A stretch of DNA of 64,000 bases from Pseudomonadota bacterium. GTDB lineage: Bacteria; Myxococcota_A; UBA796; SXON01. The position numbers and the translations under genes are program-made. Below are positions 53,563 through 61,142 of the stretch, piece after piece. The notes below the pieces were generated by a model that was not told the DNA's origin, ran no database searches, and worked only from the letters and a program-made list of their open reading frames with translations. The DNA is taken from positions 87,014 to 151,013 of the forward strand of contig JAUXQH010000142.1 of NCBI GenBank assembly GCA_030685065.1, written 5' to 3'. Each line of letters starts with the position of its first letter. The first letter of the stretch is position 1.

Positions 53563-55151
53563 CCGCGCTGCTGCTGTTGCTCGCGAGCCCCGCCTGGGCG
53601 CAGGAGGAGGGCGGCTACGTCGCGCTGCTCGACAAGGCCAAGGCCGCGATCGGGTCGGGGGACTACAAGGGCGCGCGGACCCTCCTGGCCCAGGCCGAGG
53701 CCGCCGCTCCCACCTCCGAGGCGCTCATCCTCGAGAAGGATCTCGCGCGGCTCTCCTTCTACAAGGGCGCCGTGGAGTGGCGGAACGGAGACAAGGACAC
53801 CGCCGCGTTGAACCACTGGCGGAGCGCCATCGTCCTCTCCCAGGACTTCCAGCCCGAAGCGGACGTGCTCCCCGAGAGCGACGCGCAGGACGTGTACTAC
53901 GCCCTCATCGGTGAGGTGAAGGGGCGCGAATCCGTTACGCTCGGCCTCCCCGAGGATCCGGGCGACACGATGATCTTCGTCGACGGCCGCCGGATGGAGG
54001 CTTTTGACGCCGTCGTGATCGGGACCCACTTCGTGCAGCTCCGCTGCGGCGAGGGGAACGTGGTCGGGTCCTGGTACACGTTCGGCGCGCCGCCGCCCGA
54101 CTACCTCGTGCTCTGCTCGGGCGGTGCCTACCCGGTGGCCAAGGGAGGCAAGGCCCCGAAGCCGCCCAAGGGGGCCTCGAAGGCCGACATCGCGAAGGCA
54201 GAGAAGGAAGCGGCGAAGCAGGCGAAGGCGCAGGCAGCGCTCGAGGCCGCGGCCGCGTTGGCGGCCGAGAAGGAGGCCGCCGCCGCGCTGGCCGCCACCG
54301 AGAAGGCCGCCGCCGAGAAGGCCGCCGCCGAGAAGGCGACCGCCGACAGCGCCGCAGCCGAGAAGGCCGCCGCCGCCGCCGGCGCCGCCGCCGAGAAGGC
54401 GGCCGCCGACAAGGCTGCCGGGGACAAGGCCGCCGCGGACAAGGCTGCGACGGACAAGGCCGCCACCCTCGCCGCCGCGGACAAGGCCGCCGCCGACAGC
54501 GCCGCGGCGCTCGTGGCCGCAGAGAAGGCCGCCGCGGACAAGGCTGCCGCCGACAGCGCCGCTGCGCTCGTGGCCGCAGAGAAGGCAACCGCCGACAAGG
54601 CGGCCGGCGCCGAGGCCGAGCGGCTCGCCGCCACCAAGGCCGCGGCGGACAAGGCCGCGGCCGACCAGGCCACCGTGGACAAGGCCGCTGCCGACAAGGC
54701 GTCCGCCGACAAGGCCGCCGCGGACAAGGCCGCCGCCGACAAGGCGTCCGCGGACAAAACCGCTGCGGACAAGGCCGCCGCGGACAAGGCCGCGAAGGCG
54801 CTCGCCGCGAAGGCCGTGAAGCCGAAGTCCACGGCGAAGAACGAGGACAGCGGCGTTGTCGGCTGGGCGATGATCGCTGGCGGCGGCGCGATGATCGTGG
54901 GCGGCGGCGCCGTCAACTTCCTCGTGGTCAACCCCGCGTGGACCGAGGTGGAAGCGGCGAACGCCGACCCGCGTGGCGCCACCCGCACCGAGGCCGACGC
55001 CATCGTGAGCCGCTTCAACACCGGACGTTACGCCACCATCGGCCTCCTGGCCGCGGGCGTCGCGACAGCCGGCGTCGGCGTGTTCCTCGGGCCTCTCGAC
55101 AGCCACGTCTACTTCACGCCTACGGGCGTCGGCCTCGCCGGCCGCTGGTAG
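53553..55151 (+). CDS. Periplasmic TPR/TolA-like protein with Ala-Asp-Lys repeats
   Basis: GTG 53553 overlaps the kinase stop by 10 bp. The 532-residue product has a signal peptide ending AWA, an N-terminal TPR-like region (about 20-95, KAAIGSGDYKGARTLLAQAEAAAP), a small beta region (about 105-185), then about 220 residues built from ADKAAADK/AEKAAA units that should form one long charged helix, like the TolA domain II. Two hydrophobic C-terminal helices follow (VVGWAMIAGGGAMIVGGG, YATIGLLAAGVATAGVGVF). A stretch that can span the periplasm fits an envelope-bridging machine. Repeat DNA makes this gene prone to length changes. Confidence 0.78.
   Translation: MSLTALLLLLASPAWAQEEGGYVALLDKAKAAIGSGDYKGARTLLAQAEAAAPTSEALILEKDLARLSFYKGAVEWRNGDKDTAALNHWRSAIVLSQDFQPEADVLPESDAQDVYYALIGEVKGRESVTLGLPEDPGDTMIFVDGRRMEAFDAVVIGTHFVQLRCGEGNVVGSWYTFGAPPPDYLVLCSGGAYPVAKGGKAPKPPKGASKADIAKAEKEAAKQAKAQAALEAAAALAAEKEAAAALAATEKAAAEKAAAEKATADSAAAEKAAAAAGAAAEKAAADKAAGDKAAADKAATDKAATLAAADKAAADSAAALVAAEKAAADKAAADSAAALVAAEKATADKAAGAEAERLAATKAAADKAAADQATVDKAAADKASADKAAADKAAADKASADKTAADKAAADKAAKALAAKAVKPKSTAKNEDSGVVGWAMIAGGGAMIVGGGAVNFLVVNPAWTEVEAANADPRGATRTEADAIVSRFNTGRYATIGLLAAGVATAGVGVFLGPLDSHVYFTPTGVGLAGRW
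54178..54833 (+). repeat. Coding repeat array for Ala/Asp/Lys helix
   Basis: Irregular tandem units of about 15 bp such as GCCGCCGACAAGGCC encode AADKA/AAEKA over about 220 codons inside the preceding gene. The unit length is a multiple of three, so unit loss or gain changes helix length without shifting frame. Confidence 0.85.
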
Positions 55152-55196
55152 CGCCGGGGCGTCCGAGGCCCGCGGCGCGCCCGAGGCCCCCGCCGC

Positions 55197-56222
55197 CTAC
55201 TCTCCCGGCGTACCGGGCTCCACTTCGGGACCTCCGAGGATGGTCAACACGGGCGCGCGGAAGCCGACGCCGGCCTCCGCTCGGGTGGAGACCGCCCGGG
55301 TCCAGCTCGGGCCGACCCACATGCGGTCGAACGGATGCAGGGTGATCAGCGGCACGCCGCCGAGCCGCGCCGGCCACGTGGGTGGCACGGCCACGGTGGA
55401 CACGCCTACGCCGGCCATGCGCTCGTCCAGGTTGCGGTAGGTACGCGGCGCCGGAGCGTCGGCCACCACCACGGTCGACGCGCCGTGTAGCGCCCCGAGC
55501 GCGTCGAGCACGCGGCTCGACGCGGTGGTCATCCGCTCCGACCACGCGCCGCCGTCGAGCGGGCCCGGCAGGCGCGTGACCAGGAGGGGGAAGACGGTCG
55601 AGGAGGGCACCCCCACGAACGACAACGTGAAGCCGTACGGGGTGTCCATCGCCTCGGTCCACTCGATGGCGTCCCCACAAGGGTGGAAGCCGCCCGCGAC
55701 CACGATGGCGAGCCCGATGCCGCCGCCGTCGGGCGGGTAGAACCGTGACTCGCCGCCTACTTCTTCGAGGACGGCCATCACGAGCGCCGGATCGCTCACG
55801 CCCTGGAGCACGACGACGCCCGGCGCCGCGGCCGCGACGGCGGCTTGCACGACCTCGATCGGCTCGTGGCCTTCGAGCGTCCATTGCAGGAGCCGGACGG
55901 GCTCGGCGGGCGGCGCGAGCGCGGCGGCGCAACGGCTCACCGGCCCGATCCAGTCGGGAGGCACGCCCCCCGACGGCGCCACGTCGTACGGGAGGCGCAC
56001 GCTCGCCACGGCCGCGACGGACCCCACGGCCAACGCGCGTGCCACCCGACGGTTTCCGGCCCACACGGCGGCCAGCGCGGCCCAGACCGCGAGCACGAGC
56101 AGGAAGGGCTCGGCGTGGAGGACCAGCGCGGTGAGGACGTACCGATCCGCCCCCCAACCGACGATGAGCCCACCGGACGCGAGGCCGACGGCGAGGAGCC
56201 AGGGGAGCAGGGCGCGGAGCAC
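55197..56222 (-). CDS. Membrane protein with endonuclease/exonuclease/phosphatase-like domain
   Basis: From GTG 56222 (start uncertain; no ATG is in frame below the divergent gene) the 341-residue product has about three TM helices (1-100) then a domain with EEP-like strands: LLQWTLEGHEPIEVVQAAV, GVVVLQGVSDPALV and TVVVADAPAP. In the EEP superfamily these correspond to N-terminal strands and the core; the canonical catalytic His/Asp pairs are not clear and one expected SDHxP-type end motif is absent. It may be inactive or a divergent phosphodiesterase. The plus-strand gene starts about 97 bp upstream. Confidence 0.6.
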   Translation of the reverse strand: MLRALLPWLLAVGLASGGLIVGWGADRYVLTALVLHAEPFLLVLAVWAALAAVWAGNRRVARALAVGSVAAVASVRLPYDVAPSGGVPPDWIGPVSRCAAALAPPAEPVRLLQWTLEGHEPIEVVQAAVAAAAPGVVVLQGVSDPALVMAVLEEVGGESRFYPPDGGGIGLAIVVAGGFHPCGDAIEWTEAMDTPYGFTLSFVGVPSSTVFPLLVTRLPGPLDGGAWSERMTTASSRVLDALGALHGASTVVVADAPAPRTYRNLDERMAGVGVSTVAVPPTWPARLGGVPLITLHPFDRMWVGPSWTRAVSTRAEAGVGFRAPVLTILGGPEVEPGTPGE

Positions 56223-56318
56223 GAGGGAGCGTAACCACGGCAGCCCGCTTCTGGGATCCTGCCCGGTGAGGGGTGCGCGGGGGTCCAGCTTCGTGCTACC
56301 TCGGCGGCCCGAGGGCGC

Positions 56319-56618
56319 ATGTCGGAGCAGCGGTTGGCGTGGGTGTTGAGTCAGGTCGAGCACCTCACCTATGAGTTGTACCGGCGCGTCCGGAGCGGCG
56401 ATCTCTCGCTCGCGGACACGTGCGAGCTCCTCCTCCCGACGGGCGGCGAGACCGAGACGAAGGAGTGGCGTCGCGGAACCCCCCAGGACCACGCGCGGGC
56501 GCTGCTCCGCCACGTCGGTCCGGCGCTCTCGACCCTCCGGGACGCGGGTACCGCGGACGATCTGGTGTCGAGGTTGGAGCCGCTGTGCGACGAGATCGAG
56601 CGTTGGGCACGGGAGTGA
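56319..56618 (+). CDS. Small soluble helical protein, unknown
   Basis: The 99-residue product (SEQRLAWVLSQVEHLTYELY, DLSLADTCELLLPTGG, ALLRHVGPALSTLRDAGTADDL) looks like a compact, charged helical protein with plausible codon choice. I recognise no family. It is divergent from the EEP-like gene, followed 35 bp later by the truncated secreted gene. Confidence 0.5.
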   Translation: MSEQRLAWVLSQVEHLTYELYRRVRSGDLSLADTCELLLPTGGETETKEWRRGTPQDHARALLRHVGPALSTLRDAGTADDLVSRLEPLCDEIERWARE

Positions 56619-56653
56619 GGACGCGCCGCGGGCCGGGAGGCTACCAGGGGCTC

Positions 56654-56941
56654 ATGCGCGCCTCGACCCTCGTGATCCTGATGCTGAGCTTCCCAGCGGC
56701 GGCCTACGAGACGGATCAGCTCACCGCGCGCGATCAGCCGCTCGAAGATGGGCTCGCGCTCGCAAACGCACGGGTGAACGAGCTGTTCGTGACGGCGGTG
56801 GAGCGCGTGAACCAGAGGACCAGGTGCAAGGCCTCGGACGAGCGCACACGCCGGGTGCTCGCCACCGATAGAGGTTGGACAGTTTTTTCCCGCGCGGCAC
56901 CCTACGACGCCGAGCCCGTGGGGATCGTGGTCGTAGCGTGA
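56654..56941 (+). pseudogene. Truncated secreted-protein gene at the island edge
   Basis: ATG 56654 opens a signal peptide (ending AAA) and a mature start YETDQLTARDQPLEDGLALAN, a pattern I associate with a longer conserved secreted family of this group. After about RVLAT the sequence loses that character and stops at 56941, giving only 95 residues. The GC-rich texture also changes here. I infer that the 3' part was lost or displaced when the foreign segment to the right arrived. The family assignment is from memory and should be checked. Confidence 0.5.
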
Positions 56942-57301
56942 TCTGATTTGAGATTCGTCGTGAGCCGTCCTATGCTCGTGGTCCGCGACACTCGACCGCG
57001 CGCTCCCCTCATTTCTCGCAGCCGGGGTCCGGGGCAGTCTCGCGCCGCGACTCAGGGCGCCTCGGCCCTCGGGGCATCGCTGCCCTCCTGCCGACAACAG
57101 CGGGTGACCCATCGACGGGCTGGCCCGCCGTCGAGGAGGCCACCGCGGGACGGTGGCCCGGGGCAGCATGACGCCCGGGGGGCGGCGGATCGGCAGGGGG
57201 CGGCGTAAGCCGAGTGAAAGCGGACGCGCAGAGATCGTAGGCGCGCAAGTCCTGGCGCCCGCACGAAGCGGTGGTCGGAAGTGCAAAATTAGGAGCGTGT
57301 A

Positions 57302-57332
57302 CTCCGGTGCTTAGATCGATCGAAGCACGGAG
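57302..57332. other. Bulged 10-bp stem-loop
   Basis: CTCCGGTGCTT pairs with AAGCACGGAG with one bulged G and a 10-nt loop that is itself GATCGATC-containing. It may be part of a small RNA or an element end; no T-run follows. Confidence 0.4.
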
Positions 57333-57360
57333 GCTGCTACGATCACCGATGTTTACGCCC

Positions 57361-57406
57361 CACGAGTTGCCTTAGAAACCGTATTTGATAGCCTAAGAAG
57401 CTCGTG
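57361..57406. other. Two-step inverted repeat
   Basis: CACGAG pairs with CTCGTG and, inside, CTTAG pairs with CTAAG, separated by 4-nt and 3-nt internal loops and a 17-nt apical loop. Together with the previous stem-loop it forms a structured, lower-GC block. Confidence 0.4.
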
Positions 57407-57434
57407 CACCGCTGCTGCCGGCTACACGACCATC

Positions 57435-57773
57435 ATGGGCCGGAGTGCGGGTGGCCTCGAACGGCCCTGGCTGGAGGTGCACCTTCGGGGCACGCTCGTC
57501 CACATCTTCTCGCTCGAAACGATTCTCTCGGTCACCGGCCGAGAAAGTGCGAGACGATGGTGGTTCCTCCAGAGCGAGTGCCTCCGGCTGTCCGCTACCG
57601 GATGGGTCACCGTACCCCTGGATGCCTTCGAACAGGTGCAGATCACCATCCGAGGTATGAACGGTCGCGCGCCGACCGACGCGGGGCCGAGCCTCGGGCG
57701 CCCGGACGGATGCCGGATCTGTACCTACGAGCCCTCGCCGGGCGGCGGCGGCCTCGACTTTGCGTGGTGGTAG
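57435..57773 (+). CDS. Hypothetical protein
   Basis: The 112-residue product has balanced composition (ERPWLEVHLRGTLVHIFSLE, GWVTVPLDAFEQVQITIRG) with alternating hydrophobics suggesting a small beta-rich domain, and a C-terminal GCRIC pair of cysteines. No family is recognised. It converges with, and overlaps by 49 bp, the minus-strand frame at 57725-58084, so one of the two may be spurious. Confidence 0.4.
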   Translation: MGRSAGGLERPWLEVHLRGTLVHIFSLETILSVTGRESARRWWFLQSECLRLSATGWVTVPLDAFEQVQITIRGMNGRAPTDAGPSLGRPDGCRICTYEPSPGGGGLDFAWW

Positions 57774-58084
57774 GCATCGGTCGGCCCAGCAACTTCACTG
57801 ACTCGCGCCGGAGACGGGGCTTCGAGGACGGTGTGCCGTCCTGCGCGCCGGACCGCGGCTTCCAGTTCGTGGGGAAGGTTTGCGACGGAGCAGCTTCTCG
57901 ACGAGACGGGGGCGCCTGACTCGACGAGGTACGATGGCTCCCACTGGTCTTCAAGGCTCTGGACGCGGATCCCGACGCCGTCGGTGACGACCCCGCCGAC
58001 CACCCTCCATCGGATCGCCGGCGCGGTCAGACGGGCCATCGCCAGGGCGTAGAGAAGCGAAGAATCCACCGGTACGGCTGGCAT
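57725..58084 (-). CDS. Hypothetical protein
   Basis: The 119-residue frame (MARLTAPAIRWRVVGGVV from residue 16, VQSLEDQWEPSYLVESG) has plausible protein texture up to about residue 90, after which Pro/Gly-rich sequence runs into the convergent gene. A start at residue 16 is as likely as the first ATG. Function unknown. Confidence 0.4.
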   Translation of the reverse strand: MPAVPVDSSLLYALAMARLTAPAIRWRVVGGVVTDGVGIRVQSLEDQWEPSYLVESGAPVSSRSCSVANLPHELEAAVRRAGRHTVLEAPSPARVSEVAGPTDAYHHAKSRPPPPGEGS

Positions 58085-58175
58085 TTTCGGGACTATATCG
58101 CAGAACGTGGTCGGGCCGCGTGAGGGGTGCCCGCGGAGCGAGGGTTCATTGCCGCGAAGCTGGAGGCCACCCGGG

Positions 58176-58478
58176 TCACCGCCCGGCGCTCACGATCCCC
58201 ACGGTCCCCTGCACTGGGCCGGTGAGCCTCTCGTCCCGCAGTGCCCGTGCCTCCTCAAGGTGAAGGAACCGGGTACCTCCACCCGCGTTGTCCGCGAGCA
58301 TCACGGCGAGGGCGAGAACGGCGAGCATCAGGGGCTCCCGCTCACTCGTGGTCGCACCCTCGAGTGACGCGGCGCCGTACCGATCCACCAGGGCGGGCGA
58401 CGGCCTTCCGAGGTCTTCGAGAACGGCGATCCAGGTCTGGAGTGCTGGCCAGAGGTCGTGTACGGTTGCGGTTTCCAT
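58176..58478 (-). CDS. Small hypothetical protein
   Basis: ATG 58478 gives 100 residues (TATVHDLWPALQTWIAVLED, LMLAVLALAVMLADNAGG, LHLEEARALRDERL): amphipathic helices around one hydrophobic stretch. Texture is convincing, but no family is recognised. In-frame upstream sequence to 58793 is Arg-rich shadow. Confidence 0.45.
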   Translation of the reverse strand: METATVHDLWPALQTWIAVLEDLGRPSPALVDRYGAASLEGATTSEREPLMLAVLALAVMLADNAGGGTRFLHLEEARALRDERLTGPVQGTVGIVSAGR

Positions 58479-58862
58479 GTCGGTGTTCCTCACGGCCGAG
58501 GATACACGCATCCGGGCGGCCAGCGCCGTTTTTCCTACCATACCCGGCCATATTCGCCACCGTGGCGCGTGCTGCGACCGGTCGAGCGCCGCGGTGGCGC
58601 ACCGGGACCACGCCGAACGCCCCGCCCCGGGCTGGTGCCTCCCCGGCCAGGGCGGGCGGCTCAGCCGGCCTTCGTTCCCCCTGCTGGATCCCTCGCTCGA
58701 CCTCCTCCAGACCTGCCCGTGCCCTCGCGAGGGCCTCAACGCAGCGGGTCCCCTCGGATCCGTCGACCGCAGCCTGCAACGACGCGATCGCAACGGTCGG
58801 TTGCTCGCGAAGCGAGTGCCAACTTCTCCATCTCGCTTCCGAGCCAGTGCGTCGGCATCGCG
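58342..58862 (-). pseudogene. Possible frameshifted small gene
   Basis: A frame starting at ATG 58862 reads PTHWLGSEMEKLALAS and then degrades, while the neighbouring frame from about 58812 reads REQPTVAIASLQAAVDG and VEALARARAGLEEVERGIQQ, good helical texture. A one-base shift would join them. The 3' part overlaps the start of the gene at 58176-58478. Evidence is only compositional. Confidence 0.25.
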
Positions 58863-59022
58863 AATCCGTAGCTTCGGAGTCGCCTCGGGGCCACTTCCCC
58901 CGTTTGAGGGGCTTCTCCCTCATCGGCCCAGCGAGTGGAGGAACCCGGATCGGAGTTCCGCCGAGCCGCACACCTCATGGCCGCACGCCGGCAGGCCGGC
59001 GCTCCGCGCCTTAAATCCGGGC
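58863..59022. other. Short non-coding gap
   Basis: 160 bp between a doubtful frameshifted gene and the 3' end of the minus-strand operon. It has a GCCGGC-rich inverted stretch near 58985-59010 followed by AT-rich TTAAATCC/CTAAACTTTAGG, possibly the operon terminator region; no clear hairpin-plus-T-run is seen. Confidence 0.3.
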
Positions 59023-59217
59023 CTAAACTTTAGGGCGCGACGCCATAAGCCACGGCCATCGCTCGACGGCCTCCACGACCTTGCGGAGGTCGTCCTCCTC
59101 CAGGGTTGCCGCCCGGGCAAGCTGCTCCGGCGTCGCCTTCACGTCCTCCAACCGCGCGAGCAGGTCGCGCGGGAGGCGCGTTGAAAGCTTTCCTCGGAAC
59201 GTCGCGTCATCGTTCAA
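59023..59217 (-). CDS. Small helical protein, third gene of island operon
   Basis: The 64-residue product starts at TTG 59217, which overlaps the stop of the upstream -1-frame product (TTGA, 59214-59217). It is predicted helical (LPRDLLARLEDVKATPEQLA, EEDDLRKVVEAVERWPWL) and has no recognised family. Because the overlap is with the -1-frame stop and not with the zero-frame stop 464 bp upstream, its translation may depend on ribosomes that have shifted frame. Confidence 0.6.
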   Translation of the reverse strand: MNDDATFRGKLSTRLPRDLLARLEDVKATPEQLARAATLEEDDLRKVVEAVERWPWLMASRPKV

Positions 59218-60166
59218 TGGGCTCCTGGGTCCTTCACCGCGGGCGCGGCGGGCGCGGCGGGCGCGGCGGGCGGCTCTACCGACTGCCCAGCGGGCTCCCT
59301 GGCCGGGTCGGTAGGCTTGTTGAAGGTGATCCAGCCGTTGATCACAGCGACTACAATAGCGCCGCTCACGCCGATGATCGCAGCGACCACCGCGGCCCAC
59401 GGCACCCAGCGGGCCAGCGGGGTGGGCGGTGCAGCAGGAGGCGGCCGGGGAAGGCGGGTCGAGTCGCCTATGCGGATGCCTTCGTTGGTCGAGTGGTCCT
59501 TTGCGACTACCTCCACCGACTCCCCGCGCGCGATGGACACGTCCTTATTCGTACTGCTGCGCTCCGAGATCACAGAGGTCTTCTTCTGGCCTGTCGTCAT
59601 CTCGACTCGCTCGCTCGGCTCGAAGCCGATGTTCTGGGTGACGTCGTTCGCCGAGTTATTTTCTGCGTTGAAGTAGTTATTTACCTCAAGAGCAGGACGC
59701 TCGGCGATGCGCCCCAGTAACCTCTCGATGCGGTCGAGCTGCTCTCGGTCGGTCCGGACCCCAGCGTCCCCTGCCGACCGCTGGGGCGCTGCACTTTTCC
59801 CGATTCAGCGTCCGGAGGCTGGTCGAACTGCGCGAAGGCCGGTCCCTTCCCGAACACGAGAACGATGCCGCCCTCCTCGAAGTTCTCGCGGCGCTCCCCT
59901 GCGCACTCGTCGCAAGGGCCTTCAGGGAGCTCCATGCCGGGCAGGTACGGCTCGATCCACGCCTTGTCGTGACCTCGATCGCATCGCACGATCGCGGTCG
60001 CAGTCAGAATCTCGTCCTGGGACAGGCTGAGCAACAGCGCGATGGCATGCTCCTCGTCGTTAGCAAGCCCGGCCACCACGATCGGCGTGGCCGTGAACGA
60101 GCCGATGCCGCGATCTGCCTGGACTCGCAAAAAGGGCAGGATATCTCTGGCGAACTTCACCGACAT
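59214..60166 (-). CDS. Predicted -1 frameshift fusion: zinc-knuckle domain plus TM domain
   Basis: The long product joins codons 1-124 of the zero frame to 193 codons of the -1 frame (317 residues). The -1 part reads TDREQLDRIERLLGRIAERP (amphipathic helix), VNNYFNAENNSANDVTQNIG, then a TM helix (PWAAVVAAIIGVSGAIVVAV) and an Ala/Pro tail. It has no ATG, GTG or TTG between its upstream TGA (59805-59807) and ATG 59600, so at least 60 codons with strong protein texture are reachable only by shifting frame. The shift would occur at the heptamer at 59795-59801. A frameshift mutation is the alternative. The stop overlaps the TTG of the next gene. Confidence 0.55.
59681..60166 (-). CDS. Zero-frame product: small CxxC/zinc-knuckle protein
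   Basis: Without frameshifting, translation from ATG 60166 gives 161 residues. Residues 1-118 look genuine: KFARDILPFLRVQADRGIG, an alpha/beta region, then VRCDRGHDK (Cys62, His66) and GPCDECAGE (Cys85, Cys88), a likely zinc site. After about residue 124 the sequence becomes Ser/Gly-rich and ends SVLLLR, consistent with a short tail made only when the ribosome stays in frame. It lies 16 bp after the 319-residue gene and is likely co-transcribed with it. Function unknown. Confidence 0.6.
   Translation of the reverse strand: MSVKFARDILPFLRVQADRGIGSFTATPIVVAGLANDEEHAIALLLSLSQDEILTATAIVRCDRGHDKAWIEPYLPGMELPEGPCDECAGERRENFEEGGIVLVFGKGPAFAQFDQPPDAESGKVQRPSGRQGTLGSGPTESSSTASRGYWGASPSVLLLR
59759..59801 (-). 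promoter_or_regulatory. Programmed -1 frameshift signal: slippery heptamer plus stem-loop
   Basis: On the minus strand GGGAAAA (59801-59795) is in phase as G GGA AAA with the zero frame: its first base is the third base of codon 122. An 8-nt spacer (GTGCAGCG) follows, then CCCCAGCG (59786-59779), a 12-nt loop, and CGCTGGGG (59766-59759), a perfect 8-bp GC-rich stem. Tandem slippage would re-pair Gly-GGA with GGG and Lys-AAA with AAA. Heptamer type, phase and spacer length match bacterial -1 frameshift sites such as dnaX and IS elements. Confidence 0.6.
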
Positions 60167-60182
60167 AGCCTCCTCCTAACCG

Positions 60183-61142
60183 CTACAGTAGTTCTTGGAG
60201 TAGCCAGCGCTTCGCGGATGAACTCGTCCTCCTAAGGAACAACAACCCGGGCGCTTTCGTATTCCGCATCGTGAACTGGACGATGTTTGTCTCAACGAAG
60301 CCGTCACCGTGAGTATAGTCGAAGATGAACATCCGCTCATTGTTCGTGGCGTCGACTACCTCCGCAGCCATGGCCTCGGTAAGATCGATGGGCAGCCGCT
60401 GGGTTCCCTGCATCGGTCCTTCGATGACCACGCGACCATTCTTACCGTCTGGGCTCTTCGCGATCTCGGCTCGGCACTGCTTCAGCTTGAGGCGCGCAGC
60501 GATCATCTTGACCCGAGTGTCCGTGAAGGCGAACGGGTCGAAGTGCTGCTCCTTACGCCGCCCGTGACGGAGGCCGAACGCCCCCTGTGCGAACCCGCCC
60601 ATCGCGCGACGCGCCTGATCGTAGCCGGCGTAAACCTCGGTGAGCCGCTTGGGATTGTCCAGGTAGACCCGCACCACCACGACGTCGCTGGTCTTCTGCT
60701 TGTTCTCGAACCGCGTCCCCTTCTGGTACGTCTCCTGTCCTACGATGTCGACGTGCCCCTCCAGCACGTTCCCGTCGGTGAGGCGAAGGAGGATCAGATG
60801 CTCGCCCACCTCGTCGGGAGCGGCTGGCGCGATGATGTTCGGGGCACCGCCAACGAGGGTTCGCTTCATACGCCCCACGACCTCCTGGATGATGTCGGCG
60901 GACGACCACCCCTCATACACGGGCACGGTGAACGGATGAACCGCCGACGCGCCGTGGTCGAGCCATTCTGCCTTCAGGCGGTTCGCTGTGCCCGGTCGAA
61001 GCTGGTCGATCTCTTCCAGGATCTTCACCCGTCCGGACGGACCAGCATTGAGCAGCTTGAACAGATGATCTCGGCTGTTTTCGTTCGAGACGAACTTCTT
61101 CACGAGATGGCGGATGTGGTCATCGCTTACGAGTTCGAGCAT
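60183..61142 (-). CDS. Unrecognised 319-residue protein, first gene of island operon
   Basis: Starting at ATG 61142 the protein has a helical N-terminal third (DDHIRHLVKKFVSNENSRDH, VKILEEIDQLRPGTANRLK) and a beta-rich remainder (ILLRLTDGNVLEGHVDIVG, DVVVVRVYLDNPKRLTEVY, FIFDYTHGDGFVETNIVQFT). I recognise no family or catalytic motif. The frame extends to 61304 without coding texture. It begins the three-part minus-strand operon with the frameshift gene 16 bp downstream and is divergent from the gene at 61641. Confidence 0.65.
   Translation of the reverse strand: MLELVSDDHIRHLVKKFVSNENSRDHLFKLLNAGPSGRVKILEEIDQLRPGTANRLKAEWLDHGASAVHPFTVPVYEGWSSADIIQEVVGRMKRTLVGGAPNIIAPAAPDEVGEHLILLRLTDGNVLEGHVDIVGQETYQKGTRFENKQKTSDVVVVRVYLDNPKRLTEVYAGYDQARRAMGGFAQGAFGLRHGRRKEQHFDPFAFTDTRVKMIAARLKLKQCRAEIAKSPDGKNGRVVIEGPMQGTQRLPIDLTEAMAAEVVDATNNERMFIFDYTHGDGFVETNIVQFTMRNTKAPGLLFLRRTSSSAKRWLLQELL

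Larger units (their letters stand above)
56942..57434. other. 493-bp non-coding stretch with two stem-loops
   Basis: I see no convincing gene. A GC-rich half (to about 57200) has several open frames but none with coding texture. The second half is less GC-rich and carries two RNA-like stem-loops: CTCCGGTGCTT/AAGCACGGAG at 57302-57332, and CACGAG-4 nt-CTTAG/CTAAG-3 nt-CTCGTG at 57361-57406. It may hold an element boundary or small RNA. Confidence 0.5.

Noticed and set aside
54178..54833. CRISPR-like array
   Set aside because: Units are short, contiguous, in frame with a coding sequence and without unique spacers.
57000..57290. Several short open frames on both strands
   Set aside because: All are Arg/Pro/Gly/Ala-rich with mutual overlap and no ribosome-binding site, consistent with GC-rich non-coding DNA.
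59241..59275. GGGCGCGGC repeat as a regulatory repeat
   Set aside because: It is in frame and encodes the Ala-Pro tail (PAAPAAPAAP) of the frameshift product; 9-bp units do not alter the frame.
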